Assembly (NCBI GenBank): GCA_031411995.1
Contig: JANOCD010000139.1
Span: forward strand, 50,987 to 114,986
Direction of reading: 5' to 3'
DNA length: 64,000 bases
Origin: Rudanella sp031411995
Lineage (GTDB): Bacteria > Bacteroidota > Bacteroidia > Cytophagales > Spirosomataceae
Part shown: positions 34,638 to 46,500 of the stretch, one piece after another
Layout of the letters: each line of letters starts with the position of its first letter
Position numbering within the stretch: the stretch's first letter is position 1
Position numbers and translations under genes: made by a program
The notes under the pieces: generated by a model
Databases searched by the model: none
The model's input: the letters and a program-made list of their open reading frames with translations, nothing else
Told to the model about the DNA's origin: nothing

Positions 34638-37454
34638 ATGGTTCGTTTTCTTTGCCTTTGTTTTATCGCATGGCTGGGAGTCGGCGGGCTTGTTACCGCT
34701 GCTCCTGCCCATCCGATCTCCCACTCAACAGTCACCGACATCACCCCAACTGTGGGCCTGTTCAGCGACAAAACCCGGCAATTAACCCTCGCTGATAGTC
34801 AGCAAAAAACCTATAAACTTTCTAAGAAGGAGGTTATCAATCTGGGGTTCAGCCCCGATGCTGTCTGGCTGCGTTTTGTGCTGCAACAACCTGTTGATCA
34901 GTCTAATGACTATATTTTACAACTCACTAACTGGTATATCGACGAGGCTGATTTGTATAGTCCGAGACCCGATGGTACGTTCAGTCTGGAGCGGGCGGGC
35001 GATTTGTTGCCCCTGAGCAAGCGGACTATCAAGAGTCGTTACCCCACCTTTGCCATTCGCCTGAACAACCGCCAGCCACACACGTTTTACCTCCGCATCA
35101 CCAACACCCAATACAACAATTTCGCCCTCAAACTCTGGCCCCGCGCTCTGTTCTACGACGTGAAACTGTCGGGCGATTCTGCCGATTTCGCGCTTGGATT
35201 GATGGCGATGCGCCTGGCTTTTCACATCGCTCTGCTGCTGTTTCTGTTTGGCGATCTGCGGTTTCGGGCTTATAGTTTTTTCGGTATTTCGGTTTGCCTG
35301 ATCTATTTTTTTTCGGGCGGCAACGGGGTCATTATCTTTCCAAACTCGCCCACGTTGGCTAATGGCATGTTTTTCACGACTCTGTCGCTCATTCCGGCCA
35401 CGCTCTCTTATTATGTCTTTGTGGTGGTTGAAGGCAAAAAATACCTGCCCAAAGCGCGGCCAATCCTGTGGGCATTCGGCGGAATCGGACTACTGAATTT
35501 ACTGGCCAATTTGTTCATTCACCATGCTTATCTGAGCTGGGTATTCATCGGGTTTATGAGCCTGATGCTTTTCGGGCTGCTAGTGGTGATCGGGCTGGCA
35601 TTCCGAAACGGTGCGAGACCAACCAGTTGGTACCTGATTCCGGCGCTGCTTTATATTCCGCCATTCTGTTTGTTCTACGCCCGCAATGCCGGGCTGCACA
35701 ACCTGCCCTTTACCGAAACAGGTGTTCGTTTTATTTTCTTTATCGAGTTTCTTTTTGTGCCGGTAATCCTGACGGCTCTGCTCCGAACTATCTACCGCGA
35801 ACGGTTTATCATCGCCAAAAATCTGTACCTGCGCGAAGCCGAAAGTGATAGTCTTCGTCAACTCGACCGGGCCAAAACCAATTTTTTCACCAACGTTTCG
35901 CACGAGTTTCGGACTCCGCTCACCCTGCTCATGGGTCCCCTGAACGACCTGCAACAGCAATTTCCGGCCAACGATCTGTACACCATTATGCACCGCAACG
36001 CCCGCCGGTTGCAAACCCTCACCAACCAACTGCTCGATCTGGCCAAAATGGATGCCGGGCAAATGCCGGTGGTGGCACAACCCGGCGACGTGGTAGCCGA
36101 CCTCCGGCTGTGGGTAGCCTCCTTTGAATCGCTGGCCGAAAGCCGGGGTATTGCCTTGACGCTGAACCAAAACTGCCCCCAACAACCCGCCCTCTATGAT
36201 GCCGATAAGCTGGAAAAAATCGTAACGAATCTGCTCTCCAACGCGCTTAAGTTTTCCGCGCACGGCGGGCAGGTGCAGGTCGAAGCACAGTATCAGACCA
36301 CGCCCCTTGGCCTGACCCTCACCGTGACGGATTCGGGCGTGGGTATTCTGCCGGAGGCACTACCCCATATTTTCGACCGATTTTACAGGGGTCCGTCCGT
36401 ACGGCGGTCTGCCGATGCCACCACCGAACGGCAACGACCCGATCAGGCTGGCACGGGTGTGGGACTGGCCCTGGTGCAGGAACTAACCCAACTATTGGGC
36501 GGCACCATTGACGTGGTCAGCACGGTGGGCGAGGGAACGACGTTTACGTTGAGGTTGCCGCTGGAAAACACGGACGAAGTAGTACTATCCCGCCCCGAAG
36601 CCATATTCCGACCCCACCCAATTCCGATGAGTGGCGCAGCGGAAACCAGCGAACTTAAGCCAGCCACCAGTCGCCTAACCGTGTTGGTGGTCGAAGACAA
36701 CGACGATCTCCGGGCCTATATCCGGAAAATTCTGGCTACCGAATACACCATTCTGGAAGCCTCCGACGGGCAACAGGGCTTTGAAATGGCCCTCGACCAA
36801 CTCCCCGACCTCGTGGTGTGTGATGTGATGATGCCCCGACTCGATGGCTTCGGGTTTTGCGCGGCCCTGCGCGATGATGTCCGAACCAGCCATATTCCGG
36901 TGGTGATGCTCACTGCTCTCGCCACCCAAACTGACCGACTGACCGGCCTGAAAACCGGGGCCGACGATTACCTTGTCAAACCCTTCGACACGGCCGAACT
37001 CCGCATTCGGGTGCAGAACCTGCTCACCCGGCAAGCGACCCTCCGCCAGTATTGGCACGGCCAACTGACCCAGCCTAATGCAACAAACCCGGCCAGCCCA
37101 ACAGCGGCCATGGCAACCCTTGACCAGCCGTTTCTGAATACGCTCTACACCTTTGTGGAGCAACACCTCGACGACTCAGCTCTCGATGTGAATCAGTTGG
37201 CGCTCGTGGCGGCCATGAGCAGCCGGAACCTCAACCGCAAACTAACCACCCTGCTGGGCCTGACCGCCAACGACCTCATCCGCACGTATCGCCTGCGCCG
37301 GGCCGCCGACCTCCTCCGAACGGGTCTTTCGCCTACTGAAACGGCCTACCGTGTGGGCTTCGACAATCCGTCGTATTTCAGCCGCGTTTTCCGGGAACAA
37401 CACGGCAAAACCCCCTCGGAGTACGCTGCAACGGGACGTTTGTCCGAAAATTAA
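34638..37454 (+). CDS. hybrid sensor kinase: 7TMR-DISM sensor, kinase, receiver, AraC output
   Basis: A one-protein signalling pathway of 938 residues. Order: signal peptide (1-22), 7TMR-DISMED2-type extracellular beta domain (about 35-180; NLGFSPDAVWLRFVL), seven membrane helices (about 185-390), HisKA with NVSHEFRTPLTLLMG (His about 421), HATPase with NLLSNALKFS and GTGVGLALVQEL, receiver with LVVEDNDDLRAYI and Asp in VVCDVMMPRLDG (about 730), then an AraC-type helix-turn-helix (about 848-931; VGFDNPSYFSRVFREQHGKTPSEYA). 7TMR-DISM sensors often detect carbohydrates or small ligands. It sits between two giant secreted-protein genes. Its last codons overlap a TTTGTCCGAAAA direct repeat that it may bind. 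Confidence 0.92.
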   Translation: MVRFLCLCFIAWLGVGGLVTAAPAHPISHSTVTDITPTVGLFSDKTRQLTLADSQQKTYKLSKKEVINLGFSPDAVWLRFVLQQPVDQSNDYILQLTNWYIDEADLYSPRPDGTFSLERAGDLLPLSKRTIKSRYPTFAIRLNNRQPHTFYLRITNTQYNNFALKLWPRALFYDVKLSGDSADFALGLMAMRLAFHIALLLFLFGDLRFRAYSFFGISVCLIYFFSGGNGVIIFPNSPTLANGMFFTTLSLIPATLSYYVFVVVEGKKYLPKARPILWAFGGIGLLNLLANLFIHHAYLSWVFIGFMSLMLFGLLVVIGLAFRNGARPTSWYLIPALLYIPPFCLFYARNAGLHNLPFTETGVRFIFFIEFLFVPVILTALLRTIYRERFIIAKNLYLREAESDSLRQLDRAKTNFFTNVSHEFRTPLTLLMGPLNDLQQQFPANDLYTIMHRNARRLQTLTNQLLDLAKMDAGQMPVVAQPGDVVADLRLWVASFESLAESRGIALTLNQNCPQQPALYDADKLEKIVTNLLSNALKFSAHGGQVQVEAQYQTTPLGLTLTVTDSGVGILPEALPHIFDRFYRGPSVRRSADATTERQRPDQAGTGVGLALVQELTQLLGGTIDVVSTVGEGTTFTLRLPLENTDEVVLSRPEAIFRPHPIPMSGAAETSELKPATSRLTVLVVEDNDDLRAYIRKILATEYTILEASDGQQGFEMALDQLPDLVVCDVMMPRLDGFGFCAALRDDVRTSHIPVVMLTALATQTDRLTGLKTGADDYLVKPFDTAELRIRVQNLLTRQATLRQYWHGQLTQPNATNPASPTAAMATLDQPFLNTLYTFVEQHLDDSALDVNQLALVAAMSSRNLNRKLTTLLGLTANDLIRTYRLRRAADLLRTGLSPTETAYRVGFDNPSYFSRVFREQHGKTPSEYAATGRLSEN

Positions 37455-37472
37455 CAGGATTTGTCCGAAAAA
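37439..37472 (+). promoter_or_regulatory. direct repeats of TTTGTCCGAAAA, 21-base period
   Basis: TTTGTCCGAAAA occurs at 37439-37450 and again at 37460-37471, 21 bases apart; the first copy overlaps the stop region of the hybrid kinase gene. The second copy ends about 67 bases before the start of the 4022-residue giant. Word and spacing resemble the repeat ahead of the P47-like gene (TGTCYGATTTT, 21 bases). Candidate operator for an AraC-type regulator. Confidence 0.6.
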
Positions 37473-37538
37473 TAGCGGGTTGCCAACGAAGGTTCAGGGA
37501 GATTTGCCACACGCAAAATCCTCCAAAACTGCTTCGTT

Positions 37539-40500
37539 ATGGTCTCTATACATGTACGCTTCTTTTCGGTTTCCTTCCTCTTTTTTACGCTGGTTTTGTT
37601 TGGGCTAACAACCCACGCGCAAACCGTTATCTCTGTTAGCAGTACCGCCGACAGCGGCCCCGGCACGCTGCGCGAAGCCATCACCACGGCCAACTTGAAC
37701 ACGGCCGTATCTTACCGGATTACGCTCCCCGCCAGCCAGACCATCAGTCTGACGGCGGCTCTGCCCGACATTCTGTTTAGTGGTACCATTGCCGGGGGCA
37801 GTACGCTTTGCCCGGCTACGGGTGTGGGGGGTAGTACCCTAACGCAAACAGGGGTATCGACACCACTTTTGCGATTCGGGAGCACCAGCCGGACACGTAC
37901 CATTATCGGTATCGCCTTTGTGGGCGGGGCGGGAGCACTCGAATCAAGTGGTAATGCCAACGACCTGATCGTACAACAATGTCTATTCCAGGCCAACACG
38001 ACTAACCCTGTTTTTTCCAGATCTAGTACCCGGAACCTGACAATTACGGATAGTTATTTTGATAATAATGCCATTTCAACATCAGTCAAAGCCATTTATT
38101 CTAACAATACAGGCACAACAATCATTAATCGCTGTAGCTTTCGGCAGCAAGGCACATCGGGTGTTGGGTCTGAAACGTCGGTTCTTTTGTATGGTGTTCA
38201 GATCGCGCAAATTAACAACTGTACGTTTGGCGGTACAGGTAACTTAGATGGCACCAGTGCCAGTCTTATTTCCGTCAACAGTTTGCCCAGCCGTCCTTCG
38301 TCGGTAACTTTTTCACACAATACACTGGGCTTGCGATCCCGTTATGCATTTGACATAAGTCAAGATACTAGCCCCGCAAATGTATCCCTGCAAAATAATA
38401 TAGTCACAAGTTCTACGAACGGAACCTTTATCGCTTTAAGTGGCCCAGGTGCTACCATAACCTCGCTGGGTGGCAACGTGTTTGCCAATGACATTACCAG
38501 CAGCTTAACCCTGCTGGCATCGGACAAAGACAATGTCGGCCTGGCAGGGCTTGGCCTCAGTTCACTGACTACCGTTGCGGGCGAGTGCATCCCCACGATT
38601 CCGCTGACTTGTTTCAGTCAGGCGATTGATGCGGCTGTGAGTAGCACGCTCACTACCGATGCCCTGGGTATAGCACAGATTGGAACAGCGCGCGATGCGG
38701 GGGCCTACGAAAGCAGTAACGCAGCTTCGGTTACGTTTACGGTGGCCAGTTCGCCATCTGTTTGCGGATTCAATTCGGCTACGCTAACAGCCAGCGGTTG
38801 CACAGGTGGCACTGTCAACTGGCCGGGTGGCATCACCGGCAATATCTATTTGGCCACCATAAGCGGCACCTACACGGCTACCTGCACCGTAGGCTCATGT
38901 AGTACTACAGCCAACGTTACGGCAACCGTCAAACCAACGAGTTTCACCGTAACCAGCCTGACTAATACAGGGGCGGGTACGCTTCGGCAAGCCTTCGCCG
39001 ACATTGGGGCCAGTTCGTGTACCGATCAGTTTACTATTACGTTTGGTGTGTCGGGAACGGTCAATCTGGCCAGTACCCTTACGGCTCCGGCTAAAAACAT
39101 CCTGTTGCTGGGCTATTCAACAAACAGTACGGATGTGGCACTCCGGGGTGGAGGCTCCTCCAGCAACTACCGCCTTCTTACGGTGCCGGGTTCGGCTACC
39201 CTGGCCGTCCGCTACCTAAGTTTCACCAATGCACGAGTGGGTGCTGGCGAGAACGGAGGGGCCATTTCGCTCGATGGAGGAAGGCTGCAACTGGCCCATT
39301 GCTACCTGTATGGCAACACAGCCGGCAACTTCGGTGGTGCTATGTATGGCGGAGGCTCGTTTACCATCACCAACAGCACATTCGCCAGCAACACGGCCAT
39401 CAGCAACAGCGGAGCCTTGCATAAAGGCACTACTAACCCCGGCCTGATCGACAACTGTACCTTTAGCGGCAATGTGGGCCGGTCGGGTGGGGCCATCGAA
39501 GCCTCGGTGGGTAGCCTGACCATTAGCAATAGTACCTTTACAGGGAACCGAGCCGTTGGGTCTCCAGTAAATAATGCCCCCAGTTCTGAGGGGGGAGGCA
39601 TTTATGGCGGCAACGGAGCGAATGTTGTTACGATCAACAACTGCCTCATTGCCGGTAACACATCGGTAGGTGCGAGTCCTGATCTGGTGTCGGGTTTTAA
39701 CTCAACTACAGGGTATAACCTCATTGGCAACACGAGTGGCGCAACGCTCAACCCCGATCTGACGGGGAATGTCACGGGCGTGTCAGCCGCCATTGTTCTG
39801 AATTCGACCCTGGCTACCAACGGCGGATCATCCCCAACCCACTCCCTGGTTGTGGGCGGCTCTGCTTACAATGCTGGGCCACCCACCAGCACCGACCCCG
39901 ACCAGCGCGGGTTGGCCGTGTTTGGTGGTCGGCGCGACATTGGCGCGTTCGAGAGTCAAACCCCTGCTCTGTCGGCAACGGTGGGCAGCGTGTCGGCGGT
40001 TTGCGGAACAAACGGCGGTTTTTCATTGTCGGTTTCGGGTGGGTCGCTCAGTGGGTATTCGTACCGGCTCAGTAACGCGGGCAGTTTCACTTCCTTGCCT
40101 GCTAATCCCTATTCGGTGCTGGTTAGTTCGCCGGGTACTTACTCGGTTAGCGTGCGCGATGGAGCCGGTATTATTTCAGGACCGGTGCTGGTTACGGTTT
40201 TGGCTGGCGCATCGGCAAGTTCATTTACGGTCGAGTCGGTTGCTGTCTGTAGCGGGCAATTGGCCACACTCACGGCCGTGGGTTGTTCGGGGGGGACGGT
40301 GGCCTGGCCCGATGGCAGTACAGGCGACACCTTCTCATCCAGCGTAACCGGTCTGTATACCGCTACCTGCACCATCGACTGCAGCACCATGGCAACGGCC
40401 CGAATAGCCGCTATCAATGGCATTGTGTACGTAACCCAAACCGGAGCCGGATTTCGGGATGGCACCAGCTGGACAAACGCCCTGCCGGGTACGGCTCTGC

Positions 40501-43500
40501 AACAGGGCATTGATCTTGCCGGTAACTGTGGAGCACAAGTGTGGGTCGCTGCGGGTATCTACAAGCCAACCACGTCGACGGTTGCCGCCGACCGACAGAT
40601 TAGTTTCACAATGCGCCCCAACGTGGCCATTTATGGTGGTTTTGCGGGCATCACCAGCGAAACATCCGTAAACGGCCGTTTGGTGAACCCGACCACAGGG
40701 CAACCCAGCAGTTCAACCCTGTCGGGCGATCTGGGCACACCCAATAACATGAGTGACAATAGTCTCCATGTCATTAAAAACATACTCGCCCTGACAAACA
40801 CCGCCATTCTGGATGGCTTTGTGATTACGGGTGGAAACTCCCCTGCCGGTGGCCCCGTTGCCGATGGATTTCCGGGCGGGGGAATGGTCAACGTAGATTA
40901 CTACGGTGAGTGTAGCCCCCTGATTCGCAACTGTTTGTTTCAGGGGAATTATGCCGCAGGTGGTGGTGGAATGGGCAACTCCGGCTCCACAAACGGGGTC
41001 AACCCACAACTCATAAACTGTGTTTTCCGGGCCAATACGGCAGGTGACGGGGGTGGTCTGTATAACGTAGATTATGCAAGCCCGACTATTACCAACACCT
41101 TGTTTGAAAACAATACCGCAACCCTCGGCGGGGCGGTCTATAATCGGATCTTAAACAGTGGCTTTACCAACAACGCCCGGTTTATAAACACCACATTCCG
41201 CACCAATACGGCCACCGACCCTGACAATGGCGGTGGTGCTCTGGTCAACATCAATCAGACGAGTAGTATTCTCAGGCCCCAACTGATTAACTGTGCGTTT
41301 TTGGGGAACACAGCCCCCAAAGGCGGGGCTATTTCCAGCATAGGATTGAGTGGGGGTGCTGCCCAGTATGAATTGACCAATTGTTCGTTCCAAAATAACA
41401 GGGCTGGTAGTGGCGAAGTCTTGTTTCATACCTTAATAAGCGGTGGCAGTAGTACAGCCGAACTGGTCAACTGTGTACTATTTGGTAATGGCAGTACGCC
41501 TTCGTTTGTCAGTGCCAATGGCGGTACAAAACCCGTCATCCGGTATTCGCTGCTACAAAATACGATTGCAGGAAGCAGCTATACCGACAATGGCAACAAC
41601 CTGAATACCAGCACATCACCTTTCGTAAATACAACTAGCGTGGCCCTCAATAGCTGTGCGTCGGCCATCAATACCGGACAGAACTCGGCTACCGGCCTAA
41701 GTGGCATTACAACCGATTTGGCTAGCAACCCCCGTTTGTTCGGGGGGATAGTCGATATGGGGGCGGTTGAGTTCCAGTCCACCGCCAACGGGCAAACAGC
41801 CTTCACAACGCAGCCCGCTGCGGGCTCAGGCGTATGTCCGGGAGCGACGGTTACAGCCAGTGTCAGTGTATCGGGCACGGGGCCGTTCAGCTACCAGTGG
41901 TATCGCAATGGCGCGGCCCTGACGGGTATAACATCGGCTACCACTGCCAGCCTCGCCCTTAGCAACGTGACCTCGGCCAGCGCGGGCAGCTATTCGGTGG
42001 TGGTTACGGGTGCATGTAATAGCGTTACCAGCACTGCCTTTAGCCTAACGGTGAATCCTCTGCCAACAGCCGGATTAGTCAATAATGGGCCACTGACTTG
42101 TGCGCAAACGAGCGTTACCCTGACGGCTTCGGGCGGGGTCTCCTACACGTTTGCCAACGCAGGCGGCATTATTGGTACACCGGGAGCCAGCACAACCCAG
42201 ACGGTAAGCAGCGCGGATACGTATTCGGTGATGGTCGCTAATGCCAATGGCTGCATCAGCAGCACCACCACCAGCGTTGGCAGCAATACCGCTGTACCAT
42301 CCCTGACCCTCACGGCCAATAACGCCTGTCTGGGGCAGTCGGTTACGCTCACCGCCACGGGTGGCCTGAGTGCGTACACCTTCACCGGAGCCAGTGGCGT
42401 GGTGGGCACGGCGGGGCAAACGGCCCAAACCGCCATCGTTCCGGGTTTGTCGGCAGGGAGTTATGGGTTTACAGTTGTGGCGACCAACGCGACCGGGTGT
42501 AGCAACTCCGCTACGGCAACGGGAACTCTGATTACCAGCCTACTAACTGTGACCAGCACCGCAGACAGTGGCCCCGGCACCCTGCGCGAAGCCATCACCA
42601 CGGCCAACGCTAACCCCACCTGCGGGCCGTTTCTGATTACGCTCCCCGACAGCCAGACCATTACGCTCACCGCTACCCTGCCAACGATAACCTTTAGCGG
42701 CAGCATTGTGGGCGGCAGCACCCTCTGCCCGGCAACGGGTGTGGGCGGCAGCACCCTAACCCGCGACCCAACGGCGGGGGAGTTTCGGTTGCTAAACCTC
42801 TTCAAAATCGGTACAAACAGCTTAGGGCTGTCGGACATCACGTTTCTGAACGGAAAGCTGACCGGGGCGGGAACGGCCGGAGGAGCGATTCTGGCAAACG
42901 GCTACGCACTGAGCATCGGGCGATGTGTGTTCAGGAATAATCAGGCGAGTGCTGGCGGAGCAATCTTAGCCAATCGGGCAGCGGAGATAAACGATAGTTT
43001 TTTTGATAACAATATCGCTATTCCGGCTTCAGCATTGGCCATCGAGAACACGGGCCAAGCCGTCCGTATTGAACGGACAAGTTTCCGGCAGACCACCGAT
43101 GGGGGTTTTACAACGTCCTCCCTGCTCAACCTGGGAGTATCGAGCGGGGTAATTCGCAACTGCACCTTTGGCGGAGGAGGTTTATTCCCAGCCACTCAGG
43201 CAATTAGTCTGAACGCCGTAACGTCCATCCCGATGTCCGTAACCCTTGAACACAATACGTTTGCCCTCCGGGGGAATTACCTCATCTTTGCCAATGCTTT
43301 CAATGCCAACACATCGGTAACGTTGCAAAACAACGTGTTTACGGCCAGTTTTTCAACCGGCACAGCCTTAGGAACAAACAACGGCACCGGTACGGCAACC
43401 TTCACCTCGCTGGGCGGCAACGTGTTTGCCAATGACATTACCAGTAACCTCCCCCTGCTGGCTTCCGACCGCGATAACGTCGGTATGGCGGGGCTGGCCC

Positions 43501-46500
43501 TGGGATCGCTCACGGCCCTGTCGGGCGAGTGCATCCCCACCATTCCATTGGGTTGTTTCAGTCAGGCCATTGATGCGGCTGTAAGCAGCACCCTCACCAC
43601 CGATGCGCGGGGCGTGGCTGAACTCGGAGCCGCCCGCGATGCGGGAGCTTTTGAAAGCAGCAACCCGGCATCGCTCACGTTTACCGTTGCCAGTTCGGCC
43701 TCGGTGTGTGCGGGTAATTCGGTCACGCTCACAGCGAGCGGCTGCACAAGTGGCACGGTCAACTGGCCGGGTGGGATCACGGGCAACACCTTCTCCACCA
43801 GCACGGCAGGAGTCTATACGGCTACCTGTACCGTTGGCGCGTGTTCGACAACGGCCAGCGGCACGGCCACAATTAGTGCCCAGCCTTCTATTCAGGTTTT
43901 TCCCGCCAGTGTTGCACTCACCTGTAGTGCGCCCGTTGTTAGTCTGACAGCAGGCGGAACCGGCACCTACCGATGGTCAACGAGTGAGACCACGCAGGTT
44001 ATTTCGGTGAGTACAGCCGGCACCTATAGCGTAACCCTCACCGGCGTAAACGGCTGTACGGCGGCAGCATCGGGTGCTGTGAGTGACAATTTTACTTCGC
44101 CCAGTGCCAGCCTGTTGGCCAGTGGCCCCATTACCTGCTCAGCCACCCTCGTCACGCTGACGGCCACCTCGGGCATTGGCCAATCGTTTTCGTTTAGTTC
44201 CGGCGTAACGGGCATTGGTTCTACCGGCCCAACCAGCCGAACCGCCCTCGTTACGGTGGGTGGGCTGTACTCGGTTACCGTTGTCGGACTCAATGGCTGT
44301 ACCAGCACCGCCAGTGTAAGCGTCAGTCAGAACACCGTCTTGCCGACCCTCACGCTCACCGCCAGCACTGTTTGTGCGGGGCAGTCGGTCACGCTCACCG
44401 CGACGAGCGGCCTCAATTCGTACACCTTTTCAGGAGATGGTAGTGTTGGTATTCAGATTGGTGGATCCAACACATTGAGTTTACTCCAGGGAGTAGGGAG
44501 CTTCAGTTTTAGTGTCACAGGGGTTAATGCGGGTGGCTGCACGGCTACCGCCAGTGCTACGGCAGTAGTCGTGACCAACAATCTTGTTGTGACCAGCACC
44601 GCCGACAGTGGCCCCGGCACCCTGCGCGAAGCCATCACCACGGCCAACGCTAACCCCGCCTGCGGGCCGTTTCTGATTACGCTCCCCGACAGCCAGACCA
44701 TTACGCTCACCGCTACCCTGCCAACGATAACCTTTAGCGGCAGCATTGTGGGCGGCAGCACCCTCTGCCCGGCAACAGGCGTGGGCGGCAGCACCCTTGC
44801 CCGCACAGGGTCGGCGGAGTTTCGGCTACTGACCCAACCGAGTGGTAGTCTGTTGATTCGTGACCTCGTGTTGCAAAACGGCGATGCACCTTCCAGCGAC
44901 GATGTGGGCGGGGCCATCAAAACCGAAAATGCCTCGCTCACGGTGCTGAACTGCACTTTTCCCCGGAATACGGCGGGGACGGGCGGGGCCATCGCCAACT
45001 TTACCAGCACCCTATTTATCGACCAAACCCTATTCGATGACAATGCCGGTTCCCTCGGTTCAGCACTGACGAACAGTTTTGCGGGCACTACTCACCTTAG
45101 TCGGAGTACCATCCAACAACAGACCGGCAACAGTACCAGTTTAGTCGATAACCTGGAGGGAACGGTGCGGATTGTGAATTGTACACTGGCCAGTTCGACG
45201 TTCAACACCGCACTTATTCGGTTGAATGGCTTTTACGGACCCAGTTCGCTGTCGGTGGTGCATACTACATTTCAGGCTCCCAATACAAATCACATGATTG
45301 GGGCGGCTCGCTATGCAACGGCTCAGTCGCTTTACCTCCAAAATACTATTTTTGGTCCAGCAGCCTTACAAACCCTATTGTTCGATGGCTCCGCAGGTTC
45401 ACTGGCTGTAACGTCAGGCGGGGGCAACGTGTTTGCGGGTAATGCCACGGCGGGCAACAACGCCAACGGTACCTACACCCTGGACCCTACCGACAAAAAC
45501 AACGTTGGCACGGCGGGGCTGGCTATCGGTTCGCTCATGGCTTTGTCGGGCGAGTGCATCCCCACCATTCCGCTGGCTTGTTTTAGTCAGGCCATTGATG
45601 CCGCCGTGAGCAGTGGGGTTACCGCCGACGCGCGGGGCATTGCCCAGCTTGGAGCCGCCCGCGATGCCGGTGCCTACGAGAGCAACAACCCGGCTTCGGT
45701 CACGTTTACGGTAGTTAGTTCAGCCTCGGCATGTGGGATAGAATCGGTTACATTGACGGCCAGTGGGTGCACGGGCGGCACCGTCAATTGGCCGGGTGGC
45801 ATTACGGGAAACGTGTTCTCAACCAGCATTAGCGGCACCTACACGGCCACCTGCACTATTGGCACGTGTTCGACCACCGTAAGCAGTACAGTTGGGGCCA
45901 ATCACCCTGATTATCAAGCACTGGTTGATTTGTATACCAGCACCAATGGCCCTAACTGGGGCAACAAAGATGGCTGGCTACAGGGTTGCGACCCCTGCAC
46001 CGGTAACGCGGGCAACCCTTGGTATGGCCTGCTGTGTTCGGCTGGCCGGGTTAGATACATTGAGATGCCTGCCAACCAACTCAACGGCACTATTCCGGGC
46101 AGTTTGTCGGCCCTTACGATGCTGGACTTTCTTGATTTGAGAAGTAACCAGTTGAGCGGCAGTATTCCGGCGAGCTTGTCAACCCTAACCAGACTGACAC
46201 ACCTTATTCTCAACAATAACCAATTGAGCGGCTCTATTCCGGCCAGCCTATCGGCCCTCACGAGCCTGGAATTTCTTTATCTCTTCCGCAACCAGTTAAC
46301 GGGCAGCATCCCGGCCAGCCTGTCGGCTCTGACTAATCTGCAAACGATTCGGCTCCAAAATAACCTGCTGACTGGCAGCATCCCGGCCAGCTTGTCAGCC
46401 ATAACCAGTTTAATCGAAGTTGACCTCAGTTCTAACCAGTTGAGTGGCCCTATTCCGGTGGGTTTTTCGGCCCTTACGAGCCTGAAATTTCTTTATCTCC

